Positions 24,035 through 36,300 of a stretch of 64,000 nt of DNA are shown here, one piece after another (position 1 is the first letter of the stretch; each line of letters opens with the position of its first letter). The stretch comes from Amborella trichopoda (lineage: Eukaryota > Streptophyta > Magnoliopsida > Amborellales > Amborellaceae). The position numbers were made by a program, and so were the translations under genes. Below the pieces are notes generated by a model. The model was not told the DNA's origin and ran no database searches. It saw nothing but the letters and a program-made list of their open reading frames with translations. The stretch covers positions 92,189 to 156,188 of the forward strand of contig NW_006499651.1 of NCBI RefSeq assembly GCF_000471905.2. The letters are read 5' to 3'.

Positions 24035-24445
24035 TTTATAATGGTTTTGAAAATATATGTTTAACCATAATTGCAAAATTTAAAATTTAAAAAATGATAC
24101 AGATCGAGCAGATATATAAGAGAAAATATATAATGAGACCATTTATCTTTGGTACAAAGTAGATCATTGGATGTGAAAATGGGTGACTGTATTTATTGCA
24201 TTGACCAAGCTCAAAATTCAAATGAATTTTTCTCGAACTCTGTGACACACCCTAATTATTAGATTTTACATTGGATGGTTTTAAATAATTGTGACCTCTT
24301 TGTATTAAAAATAAATGGTCTCATTATATACAATCCCAATATATAAACACTTCAATATCTTAAAAATAAACAGTTTTGTAACAAGATGCACTATTGTTAA
24401 AATTTTAAATTCTTTTTTTTTCTTTATATCCATACATCTCAAAAA
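24035..24445. mobile_element. Degenerate Mutator-like MITE copy interrupted by another MITE
   Basis: The left part (GCAAAATTTAAAATTTAAAAA, GATACAGATCGAGCAGAT) and the right part (TTTTGTAACAAGATGCACTA, CATACATCTC) align in order with the interior of the 393-bp family. Between them sits an unrelated 218-bp element with its own 9-bp duplication. Both outer ends of the host copy are worn away. Confidence 0.55.
24120..24337. mobile_element. Small MITE nested in an older MITE, 9-bp target duplication
   Basis: GATATATAA at 24,111-24,119 and AATATATAA at 24,338-24,346 (8 of 9 identical) flank 218 bp. Its ends are inverted repeats: left GAGAAAATATATAATGAGAC, right read inward GGGATTGTATATAATGAGAC, both continuing CATTTAT. 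The 9-bp duplication points to the Mutator superfamily. It is younger than the copy it interrupts and belongs to a different family. Confidence 0.7.
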
Positions 24446-24807
24446 GATTTTCTAGCTTCATAAGAACACCCTTTTCTATAGCTCTATAAAACTTTTTCCT
24501 TTCTTTTATAATTTTTGCTACTTTTTTATTCCATGGGTACTCTATATTTTTATGAGCACGTGAGGTGTGCACATGCTTGAGGTATCATTTTGAATTTTGA
24601 CCATTTTATATCAAAATATTTCCTTCACGAAAATTGTTGTCCTTGTGATGTGTGCAGTGGTGCATGAGGTTTTTAATAGTTCCTTGGGCACACGCTTCCA
24701 TCACCATGTTCCTTCTTGGTTACATGATCCATCCCATGTGCCATGTAATTTAATGACAATTCACTATGGTACTAGTACTACTACTACACCTCTTCCGCTT
24801 CGATAAG

Positions 24808-25329
24808 CATTGTTTGAAAAAATTGATTGTTGGAAAAATTGGTCGTTTTAACAGGTGACCGTCCGATTAGATCGAATTTTAGTGACTCGTCGAGTATTTA
24901 AAAAAAATTAAAAAATTATGTAAAATCTCAAAAAATAAGAGATTTTATTTGTAATGTATTTTTTATTGTTTTTCATCATCATAGGAAAAATTGAAAATTG
25001 ATTTGGCCATTAATATTTATTTTTATATTTTTTCATCTATTTTAAAAAATTTCAAAAATACCCTGTACACAAATTGATTCTTTAAAATTCATTTATTTCA
25101 TTAATTTTCAACTTCATTTGGATGTGCTTTGTTTAATCATTTTTTAATTATATTTTTCATATTTTACTAGATTTGGTTTTTGTTATTTTTGTATGTTTTT
25201 AACACTTTTTTTACCGTCAAGGACTTGCCTGGTAGAACGGTTGAACCGATCGGTTTACCGAGTAGGCCAGTTAAACCACTTTTGGACCCATGTCCGGTTA
25301 ACGATTCCGATTTGATTTTTCCTACATTG
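24808..25329. mobile_element. Non-autonomous hAT-like element, about 522 bp
   Basis: The ends are short inverted repeats: CATTGTTTGAAAAA on the left and CAATGTAGGAAAAA read inward from the right. Near both ends there are words such as ACCGATCGGTTTACCG and GGTGACCGTCCGATTAG, typical of small plant hAT elements. Flanks TTCGATAAG and TTCTTTAAG suggest a worn 8-bp duplication. The interior is A/T-rich and non-coding. Confidence 0.5.
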
Positions 25330-25960
25330 TTCTTTAAGTGAGCAGGGTACTTATTCCAACCGGTGAAACTCCTTCATGGGCAAGACTCGATAGAATTTGG
25401 CCGAAACTTTTCAATATTCCGCCCTTTTTTTTAACATTAACACATGATTATTATTAATTATTAACGCATGACTATTATTAATATTCCCCTTAATAGTGTT
25501 TGTCTTTTGTTTTTATGCCTTATCCTCACGTCAAATCTTAGAGAATATATCAAATGCAGGGAAGTCTTTTTTCACTTATTACAACTATTGCTTCCTCTAG
25601 AAACATTGGGAAAGAATAAGCTTGGGAAATATATTTCTCATAAGTATTCTCTTGTACCCCTTTTTTTCTTCTTCTTCTTTGTTTTTTTTTTTTTTGGGCG
25701 ATTAACTAGAAAAAGATAGGCCCCTACTTATTTTTTTCAAATAATTTAGGAGTTGGTTTTTTTAATGTGTTATTGAGGTAATGTTAGCAGGAATGAAAAC
25801 CACAATAGGTGACTAAAGTACAGGGGTGCTACCACCACCACCCAGCTCCTTTCCCGACTTGATGTATTTTTTTAAAAAATAGCTTTATCCTTCCAATCTA
25901 CTCTTAAAAGAAAAAAAATAGGTCATAAATTCATTTGAAAAACTTTTAGCAAACCTAAAA
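25330..25960. other. Gene-free AT-rich DNA
   Basis: Nothing recognised beyond homopolymer T runs near 25.66-25.70 kb. Confidence 0.4.
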
Positions 25961-25967
25961 TTTTAAA

Positions 25968-26360
25968 AGGAAAAATTTACATAGAGCCTAGGTTCTAAAC
26001 AATCAAATTAGAGCCAACCTCAAAAATTTCACCTGAAGAGTTTGTTCTGATGCCCAAATATCCTCAAATTGATCATCTCGACATCAAGATGCATGGACTT
26101 CAGAAAAAAAATGGATTTCAATTTTTGGAATTGTGTATTTTATAAAGCATTTTTGGACCGTCAATTTTTAACATTTTCAAGTTTTCATAAATCTATCAAT
26201 CTACACTATTTTTTAATCTTTAAACTTTATAAATAAAGATAAAAATATATTTTAAGGTCATCACAATGATTTTTAGTATTGAAACCACATTTCTCGATAG
26301 TATTTGAAGGTAAGCTCTAATTTGATTGTTTAGAGCCTAGGCTCTATATAAACCGCAAAT
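25968..26360. mobile_element. Mutator-like MITE, reverse orientation
   Basis: The left end GGAAAAATTTACATAGAGCC and right end GGCTCTATATAAACCGCAAA are the two ends of the 393-bp family in reverse order relative to 6967-7359. The interior includes TTGATCATCTCGACATCAAG and TTGAAGGTAAGCTCTAATTT. The span is again 393 bp. A matching 9-bp duplication is not visible, so the flanks have changed or the ends are a few bases off. Confidence 0.75.
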
Positions 26361-29150
26361 ATGAGAGAGAAAATAGCTATTGATTTCTTACTCTCTTATA
26401 GACATTTCTTCCCTTCCAATGCATTCTCAGATGAAGCCAGATTTAATGCTCAGACTGAAGCAAACTATCCATTCTCTCGAGAGAGAAACCAATCAAGTAG
26501 TAATGGTAGGACTCTAATAAATTTAGGAGATATGACCTTTTCGAATAACTTCAATAAAAAAATTCCAAATAGCATTCTCTATGTGCTTGAAAAAAATATC
26601 TCAAACTTGAATGGAGACTGTCTAAATTTTTAGTAGTGAGATGGAACTGCTGAAAATTATCATCAGGGATTCAAATTTTTCAAATCGGAAAAATCTCCCT
26701 AGTAGGTCATCTGACCAAGAGAATAAATGTATAGTATGCTCCCACCGAATCCTAATATACATGCCTATACATATAAAACATTTTAAAAAATTAGGCGTGT
26801 GGCGTAAAATATTTTAGAATTCGAATCATGTCTCTTATGAAAGTAATTTAAAAGGTATTCACCCAAAAAAAAAAGTAATTTAAAAGGTATTCACCCAAGA
26901 AATAGTAATTTAAAAGGTTCACTCGCTAGACAACGCGTTTTAAACTACGCGTCATTATTTTATTTTATTTTATTTTTCCTTCCTTTTTTTTCTTTTTTTT
27001 TAACTTGTCTTCTTTTATTATTTTTTAGTCGGACCTTTTACTACACGTCTTAAGACTATTTCTAGGATGTTTTGTTATTTGGGTTGAAGGTCTCACACGT
27101 ACTCATATACCTAAAGATTTCCTCTTTCCCTAGGAGTGTACTATTTATCTACTCCCATCTACTCCCATAGGCAAAACGAATATCTTTTTTTTTTTTTTAA
27201 TTTAGTAGGAAAGACAGCCCCTATCCATTTTTTTCAAATAATTTAGGAATTAGTTCTTAGTGGGGCAGTATGAATTGAAACCTTTCCACAATATGGTGAT
27301 TTTTTGTGAGGGAATAAATGTACAATATGTCATTTTATTTAGGCACATAAAAATTTCGAATTAAAAAAATCCTTATCTAGAACTCACAAGTAAGGATTTT
27401 TTCTGAGGGAATAAATGTACAATATGATCCCGAAGGAGCATAGTATACACGTGTGGGGGAGGGGGAGAGAGGATAACAAGACCACATCCATCCAATGGGA
27501 ATTTAAAACGCAAAGTAGCTCTACACTTCCCTACAAAACTTGTTTATATTATAATTAATTATATTGATTTTCTCATTTTATTAATTGCAAACGTTTGGTG
27601 CTTGTCCTTTGTTTTGAATCTTAAGGCGACCGTACGGACGTTCCTTGTGAACTATCCCATCCAAATATTGGCGAATCCTGTGTAAATGCGTTCTCATGCG
27701 CGTATTGGACTTTGGACCTACTTCATTCTAACTTTGATTTGGCTTCCCATTTTCGGAAGGTGAATAATTAAGAGAAAATTAAAAAAAAAACTTCAAAACT
27801 GTAACTTACTTCTAACCTATTTTTTTTCTCCTATTTTTTTCTCCAAAATATAATTTCTACGCAAAAACCCTCAACTAAAAATAAAAAATAAAAAAATACC
27901 TAAACTACCCTCCCTTACTCTTACTTTACTTGCCCCTCTCTCCATTATCCCATCAAAATAGGGGGTTTGGGCACCATGTAAATGAGGTGCAGCAGTAGCG
28001 CTCCGACACTGTGTAAAGTTCGGTCAGGCATCAAGGCTCCGGCACTATGTAAAGTTTGGTCTGGTCATAAAGCTCTGATACTATGTAAAGTACCGTCTGG
28101 CAATTGAAAAAGGAAGTCTGGACCGCCACTTGTGCTCTCCGAAATGTGATGGTGCGCTCCAATAATGTGTTACTGGGTCCAAAAGTCAATGTCAAATTTG
28201 TCCAAAATGATTTTTGTATACAAGGAGGGCATTTCCATCTAAAAAAATGAACTTTTTCCTTGGGGGTATTTGCATAGAAAGTTTGTTTGGGGAAAAAAAT
28301 GAGAGAAAAAGTTAAGTTGGGGTAAGTTGCATAGAAAGTGTGGTCTTGAGGGGCTTTTATAAGTTTCCGAACAATTTATGCATGTCTTCGATGTGCATTA
28401 TATTCATGTGCTTCCACAAGAACACAATGCAATATTTATTCCTATGATTGCTTTTCCTTTTATTTTTTTATTTTTTTTAAGGACCTGGTTTCTATGAGTC
28501 CATGGATAAATGAGGCACTTCTTAAAAATCTATTTTTGAGATGGATTTTTTAACTCGATTTTTAAGGATGTGTAATCTTTAACATGAAGATATAAAAAAA
28601 TAAAAATTTTAAAAATAATAATTTTATTGAGAAAACATTTAAACTGTTAGTTTCAATTGTTTTTAAATTGACCACCTATTTGCATCCGTCTTTAAGATGA
28701 ATGCTTTATACCTCTGAATCGCATGCCCGAATGAAACCATTTTCTTTTCTTTCGTAAAGACCTATGATTCCTTTTCTTCTTTTCTTTTTTTTAATAAAGA
28801 CCTATGATTCCCTTTCTTTTAGGGCGTCAAAGTGATCCATGGCATTTTTGCCATTGGAGCAGCATCTTTTAGGAGAATTTCATTATAAACACTATCATAA
28901 TTGTTCTTCTTGTACCACTTTTCATGCATCTTATTTTTATTTCAAATGACATGTTTTTGAGGTTACTTCACTTGAACAAATATGACTATATAAATTCTAT
29001 GATCCCAATTTTATGTGTTTTAGACAAGGCAGCACCTATATGTTGCTAAAAGGCATTCATAGTACGATTTGAATATCAAATCATTTGGGTATAGGGCATT
29101 TATGTCGTTACAATGCCAACATTATCACCTTCAAAGCTTTTTTTCAACTC
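26361..29150. other. Gene-free AT-rich DNA with short repeats
   Basis: At 26,840-26,920 the phrase AAGTAATTTAAAAGGTATTC is repeated two and a half times in tandem. GAGGGAATAAATGTACAATATG occurs at about 27,310 and 27,407, with a related phrase near 26,720. At 27,995-28,095 ACTATGTAAAGT recurs three times within CCGGCACTATGTAAAGTTTG-type units. No gene is seen. Confidence 0.45.
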
Positions 29151-29154
29151 TTTG

Positions 29155-29270
29155 AGTTCAGCTATACGAATCTTAATCCACCATTCTGCTTTATTAAAAG
29201 TCATATATTCATTGAAACTATAAATCTTTATATCTTTTCTCACTGCTTTCAACTATGTCTAGAATAATTT
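29155..29270. repeat. RTE-LINE 3'-end-like fragment
   Basis: ATACGAATCTTAATCCACCA, TATTAAAAGTCATAT and TTTTCTCACTGCTTTCAACT are collinear with the fragment at 32,604-32,770 and with the common 3' terminal region of plant RTE LINEs. It is short, diverged and without coding sequence. Confidence 0.5.
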
Positions 29271-29558
29271 TATAAAAAATATTAACAAAACAATGGAGTT
29301 GAAATATAAGTGGCTAGATGGGTTGATGCCTCAAACATAACAGCTCGCCCCCCATTCCACTGCTAATATAACCAAAGCAAGAAATTATATGGTCTAAAAA
29401 ATGACAACGGATCCAATCAATGGTTCCACAATGGTAGTGTGGGACCACAGGACATCACATAACCCTAGTTACCGGCTGCGATTTCATTCGCCTACCTCCT
29501 TCCATTATTGGGCAGTGATAGGCACTATCCATAGACTACTCGAGGTCCGATGGATCAT

Positions 29559-29648
29559 ACTATAAACTTACCCCATAAAGCGACCTTGCACGATAATAGA
29601 AGACTATAAACTTACCCCGTAAAAGCGACCTTGCTCGATAATAGAAGG
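29559..29648. repeat. Short tandem duplication, 44-bp period
   Basis: ACTATAAACTTACCCC, then AAAGCGACCTTGC, then CGATAATAGAAG occurs at 29,559 and again at 29,603. The two units are nearly identical, so this is a fairly recent duplication about 0.7 kb upstream of the Ca2+-ATPase start codon. Confidence 0.75.
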
Positions 29649-29899
29649 CCATTATTGTCACTAATCTGATATTTTCCTGCAACTTCTTCTCCTTGAAATT
29701 ACATGTGGGCTGCTCAGATTTCACCTAAAAAAAAGGCAATTTACGAAAGTTACAAACTGTTAATTGTAATTGGTGGGATGAATCAAACAAACACAAGCCT
29801 TAATCACTAGAGAGAGAAAAATGGGCGTCATGGGTTAACCCACGATCGGATCTTCTGTTTGACCCTGCAGTTCCGGGCTGTTTCCAAAAGAGCAGGGCC

Positions 29900-30326
29900 T
29901 TCTCTGCAACTACTCATTATGTCTCTCTCTCATCTAATCGATCCACTAATTCGCCATTCTCTCTCTCCAATCTTTGCCTTTCTCTCTCTCTCCTATCTTT
30001 GATCAGACAGAAAGCTACACCTTACCCAACATTCCACAACATTCGATTGCTTCAATTTCAGGCACTTCTCAGTCACTAGAAGCCATCTCCATTTTTGCGA
30101 GGCCATTAAAACCCATTTGTTGCTTTTGCGGCTAAAGCTGACATTTTTCAGATACACGGTGGAAATGACCAGGATCCATGTTTGGTCAAAGGAAATTTCA
30201 CTGTAGTTTCCCCTGCTATACTGCTTTTGAAAAAGCACGCGGTTTCGTACATTTCGGACCCTTGCTTTTGTATATTTGAACCTTGGGTTTGAAGGTTTTG
30301 AGACTTTGATAGAGAGAGAAGCAAGA
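29900..30326 (+). promoter_or_regulatory. Probable promoter/5' UTR of the Ca2+-ATPase gene
   Basis: Pyrimidine-rich blocks (GTCTCTCTCTCATC, TTCTCTCTCTCC, TTTCTCTCTCTCTCC) lie between 29,920 and 29,998, about 350 bp before the ATG. Such CT stretches are common at plant core promoters and in 5' UTRs. No convincing TATA box was identified, and the transcription start is unknown. Confidence 0.4.
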
Positions 30327-33300
30327 ATGGAGAGCTACCTTAATGAGAATTTTGGAGGGGTGAGGCCTAAGCACTCTTCGGAGGAGGCTCTGAGGCGATG
30401 GCGAAGACTCTGTGGCATCGTGAAGAACCCGAAACGAAGATTTCGGTTCACCGCAAACTTGTCGAAGAGATCGGAGGCCCAGGCCATGCGCAAGACCAAT
30501 CAGGTTGATATCTCTCTCTCTTTCTCGTTTTAGAGATGGATTTGGATGGTGCCTATTTACCGATTTACCGAAGGAATCAATATTTTCGTGTTTTTTTTTC
30601 CCTTCGGTTTTAGCTGAGATGTTAGGAATACAGATGACCATCTATGAAAGTATTATGTTATTGGGTATTCATGAAACTGCTAGAAGTTGTTGGTTGCTGA
30701 GTTACTGAATCTTCAGATTGTGTCAAATCTCTTCATAATTTCTGTTTTTGTTCTTTTGTCATCCATTATCATCCCCCTGGGGATCTGCATAGAAATAGGA
30801 ATATTTTTTGTCCATTTGGTCATATCGGGTCCAATGAAAACACCATTAAAGAAGACAATTTGTCAGATTTTAGATCAGACTTATTTGAGAGATTGAAGAG
30901 TGCAAGAAATTAGTATGAGCACTTTGGTTTTTCACAGACGAGGACTTTGGTTGAATTTAGAGCTCTTTAAATTAAATACACAGTTATAAATAACAGCTTA
31001 TGCGCCTCTTATAAGGAGTACAAGACAATCAAAACATGTCAGTTTGAAAAGTGTTTATATTTTCTTTTGCTTTTCCAGTTTGCTGTGGAAATATATGGAT
31101 AAGAATCATAAGACATTTTGGGGTCAATACCATCTGTTGCTATGTGGTTTTTAAATTCATTCGTAATATGCTTTTGCCCAAAATCTGACTGTACAATTCA
31201 TATTGTTGATCAGGTTTCAACCATCATGCAAATTTTAGAAGTAAACTAATAGACAAAATTTGTGTTTGAAATATATTGAAGTATTCCTGAAAGAATCATC
31301 CACAAATGTCAAATAAAATCCTCTTCTACCTCTTCTTAGGCACTTATTGGTGGTGAATCAATGACTAAATCAATGACTAAACACCATAAGATGGGTTATA
31401 CCAATATGGGAATGACCTTGGGGAGTCACTAACATCATGGAAGGTAATGCGACATCTTCCCCCTTGTGTCGCACGTCAACACGTGTCAACACGTTCAGAC
31501 GCCCAACACACCGGCCATATGTGTCGGGTGATTTGATTGAATTTCAATATTTGTTGACACTTTGAATAGAAGTTTCGTCACTCGTTTTACAACTAAGGTC
31601 TTGTCACCCATACGGTAGATTAGAGTCTTTGGAGCCAAGAGAACACCATATCTAATCATATGGTGTTTTTTTTTAAAGTGGGTTTTTTAAAATGTGCTTT
31701 AGAATAAAAAGGTCAAGATTGGAACCCATGATGTGTGGGGACTGGGAGTGTGTAGTAAGGGCTACCATCACATGGAGAGAACATTTTTGTTAATTATTAG
31801 CAAATAATTAATTATATAAGTTAAAAATAGTTACTTAATGGAAGCCTATCTAATCAAGAAAAATGCCTTAATAGAAGACAACAATTTTGTGCAAAGAAAT
31901 GTCGAAGTTTTTATGCAACATTATTTTAAATTTTAAAAACTTTTGCATATTCTGAAATGTAATTATACTTGGTGGAATTTGAGCTTGGATCATTTTGAAA
32001 GAGAAAATATAAAAAAATATGTTTTTTATCCTTTCTTGCATAAAATAAAATTATATTTTCAAGTTTGATAATTGTTATATTTTCATGTTTGTCTGGCCGT
32101 ACCAAAGTTCTAAACACTCAAGACATGTACTGGACACTACACCCATGGCCTTGTCTATGTAACACAGATGGAAGGAGCAATTGCTTCTCTTACATGAACT
32201 GGGAAGGTAATGAGAAAGCTTATTCTCTGACATATGTGGATATTTTTTGGAGAGGACCCATTTTAATGGGAAAATCTCCTAATTCCTTCAGATTTATTCC
32301 CTATATATGACCCACCCTTGGTTGTGATGCAGCTGGCCATCTGTGAATGCGATATTATGCTTGTTAACTATAAAAAGAAAAGAAAAAGCAACAACAACAA
32401 CAAAAAAATCACATAATAATGAACCCTTATTAAGGTAAAAGGTACAGTATCCTTACATCAAATTGAACTGTTTCAAATAATTTTTAAGTTATATTCAGAT
32501 TGGAGGCCTAGAAGAAAATGGTTACAATTGATTATTTAGCTTTTCACAATGCACATCAATTTAATTTACTGCACGACCCAAAAATAGAACGAAAGTCTTA
32601 CAGATGATTTCATCATCCAAGCCTTATCCCAATTATTCGGGGTCGGTTACATGAATCTTGTTCCTCCATTCTTATTTATTAAGGGTCATACTCCTCGGTA
32701 AGACCAAAAGTCAACATATCTTTTCGCACTACTTCTATCTATGTCTTTCTAAGCCTACCATAATATAGCTTCAGGATTCATGATAAGATGTGACAAAGTT
32801 TTACACCGGCTGCCTATTTAATGCAACACACCTCCTTTACCCGGGTTTGGGACGGGTACGGGAAAGTTTAAGGTCCTATAAATGATTTATGAACTTAAAA
32901 GTAAAAACTACGATGAATCGGTCTACCAAGCAGCAGTTTGCAGTTGTGAGTTTTATTGAATCGTTCAGAATCTGGGAAACACAGTATTTGTTGCTGAATT
33001 AGAGTAGGTACCGCATTAATTACAAGAATTCATTAGGATGGATTGTTGTGAGAAATTGAATAATCTATTCGACCTTGCAGGAGAAGTTAAGGGTTGCTGT
33101 TTTAGTCTCAAAAGCTGCACTTCAGTTTATCAATGGTAAGCGTTGGTTTTTAATTTTTCCTCCTTATGATATTTTTCCTTTTCACAACTTGGATTAGGAT
33201 GTGCAATTTCAAATCTGTGGACTTCTTAGTTAATCCAAGTTTCCATATGTGCATACAGGGATTACGTTTTCCGGTGAATATATTGTACCCAGTGGAGTAA

Positions 33301-36300
33301 AAGCTGCCGGTTTTGGGATTTGTGCTGATGAGTTGGGTTCCATTGTCGAAGGACATGATGTTAAGAAACTCAAAGTCCATGGTGGCATCGAAGGTTTAGC
33401 AAACAAGCTTTCTACATCAACCACTGATGGGATTATTACAACTGATGATAATAAACTGAAAACTAGACAAGAAATTTATGGGGTCAATAGATTCACTGAA
33501 AGCCCACCTCGTGGCTTTTGGGTCTTTGTATGGGAAGCCCTCCAAGACATGACTCTTATGATCCTTGCAGTGTGTGCCTTTGTATCTTTGCTTGTTGGAA
33601 TTGCCACTGAGGGTTGGCCAAAAGGTGCCCATGATGGCATTGGAATTGTACTGAGCATATTACTGGTGGTTTTTGTCACTGCAACTAGTGATTATCGCCA
33701 GTCTCTACAGTTCAAAGATTTGGACAAGGAAAAAAAGAAGATATCAATTCAGGTTACAAGAAATGGGTATAGGCAAAAGCTCTCGATATATGATTTGCTT
33801 CCTGGTGATATTGTTCATCTCTCTATTGGAGACCAAGTCCCTACTGATGGGCTTTTTATCTTTGGATTTTCTGTTCTGATCAATGAATCGAGTTTAACAG
33901 GAGAGAGCGAACCAGTAACTGTGAACAAAGACAACCCATTTCTTCTTTCTGGTACTAAGGTCCAAGATGGCTCATGCAAGATGCTTGTAACAACTGTTGG
34001 TATGAGAACCCAGTGGGGCAAACTAATGGCAACTCTCAGTGAAGGTGGGGATGATGAAACTCCATTGCAGGTCAAGTTGAACGGTGTGGCCACAATCATT
34101 GGGAAGATTGGATTGTTCTTTGCTGTAATTACATTTGCTGTGTTGGTTCAAAGCCTTCTAAGCAAGAAGATCCAAGAGGGTCGGCAATGGATATGGACTG
34201 GAGATGAGGCCCTGGAAATGTTGGAATATTTTGCTATTGCAGTGACCATTGTTGTTGTGGCAGTTCCTGAAGGCTTGCCATTGGCTGTCACTTTGAGTTT
34301 GGCATTTGCCATGAAGAAAATGATGAATGATAAGGCACTGGTCAGGCACCTTGCCGCCTGTGAAACAATGGGCTCAGCTACTGGAATTTGTAGTGATAAA
34401 ACAGGTACACTAACCACCAACCACATGACTGTTGTAAAAGCTTGCATTTGTGGGAATATTAAAGAAGTGGGTAGCTCTGAGGAAGCTCGAAACATGTGCT
34501 CTCATATCCCTGATTCTGCCCTAAAACTTCTTCTGGAATCAATTTTTAACAATACAGGCGGTGATGTTGTGATAACCCAAGATGGAAAACTTGAGATTTT
34601 AGGCACCCCAACTGAAACTGCTATTTTGGAGTTTGGGTTATCCCTTGGTGGTAATTTTGAGGCAGAGCGCCAAGAATGCTCACTTTTGAAAGTTGAACCT
34701 TTCAATTCTGCAAAGAAGAGAATGGCTGTTGTCATCCAACTGCCAAATGGAGAATTAAGGGCCCATTGTAAGGGTGCTTCGGAAATAATTTTGGATGCTT
34801 GTGATAAGGTCATAGACCCAACTGGTAAGGTTGTCCCCCTCGATGAAGCGACTATGAACCATCTCAAGAATACCATCGAAAGCTTTGCTAGTGAGGCCCT
34901 TCGTACATTGTGCCTTGCGTATGTTGAACTGGAGAATAGCTTTCCAATTGGGGATCAAATCCCATTGGATGGTTATACATGTATTGGTATTGTTGGTATT
35001 AAGGATCCTGTTCGCCCTGGTGTTAAGCAGTCTGTTGAGATTTGTAGGTCAGCTGGGATTACTGTTAGGATGGTAACAGGAGACAACATAAGTACAGCAA
35101 AGGCCATTGCTAGGGAATGTGGAATTCTGACTGATGGTGGGGTGGCAATTGAAGGCCCGGAATTTCGCAAAAAGAGTCAGGAAGAGTTGAATGAACTGAT
35201 TCCAAAAATTCAGGTGACCTTTCTCAAACAATTGACTTTAGTTGGTTTGAGTATAGTTTGGCTTTTGGAAATATGGACCTGCATAAATATGGACCTGCAT
35301 ACTTATTTTGAATTGACATTTTCCAATTTGATTTTAGTTGGTTTGAGGATAGTTTCTGGTTTATGAAAAAGGGTCTGTTTCATTATTGTGAGATTAATGT
35401 GAATAAATTTGATTTTAGTCGGTTTGAATATATCTATTTGTTTTTTGAAATAAGGGTCTGCTTTCGTATTCTGAGATTCAATTTGATTTTGGTCAATTTC
35501 AGTATAGTTTCCTTACTGTGAGACTAAAATGTTGCATTGCTGTGGGATCTCAGGTGATGGCACGATCTTCACCTCTAGATAAACATACCTTGGTGAAACA
35601 GCTTCGTACCACATTCAATGAAGTTGTTGCTGTAACTGGTGATGGCACAAATGATGCACCAGCCCTCCATGAGGCAGACATTGGACTTGCAATGGGAATT
35701 GCTGGGACTGAGGTATTTGAATCAGCTACTCATTTTCGCATAAAATTGTTGTACTTGCTCATCATCATGCATATGCTACTGTGCCTATGGGCAGGCTGTA
35801 CAAAATTAGAACAAAAGGAGTTCTACTTCTTTCATGTCTATGGCCAAAAGAGAAGCTGATGTTTATGAGAATGGGAAATATATGACATAGGACAAACTTC
35901 TTAAAAACTGGTCAAAACATTTTTTTCTCCAGGCAGGAGGGTCTGCCTGGATTCAGACAACCAACTTACTTTGCGAAATCCTTAAGTCGCTGCACTCGTT
36001 TGAATCACTGACCTTTTCTTCTGTATGAACGTGATAGTTTGGACTTTCACAGATGGTATATAAACCAGATCCTTCTAAAATTATACTTTTTCTGCAAGAT
36101 TTTAAGAATCCTACAATGTTTAGAAATTCTTTTTGTTGGGTCGGTTAGCTGAGATTCATGCCTTGGGCATTTTCAATTTCTTGTCATAGTTTCACATAAG
36201 AGTCCCACGAAATTGTGATGTTTCTCCAAAATATTTCTCTTTCTATTTCCCATTTTCATTTATTTCTCCTCTAAATTCTCCCTCATTTTTTGTAAGCTGG

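Noticed and set aside
30276-30326. Upstream in-frame ATG as the start of the Ca2+-ATPase
   Set aside because: It would add 17 residues absent from ACA1/ACA2-type proteins, whereas the ATG at 30,327 matches the conserved MESYLNENF start.
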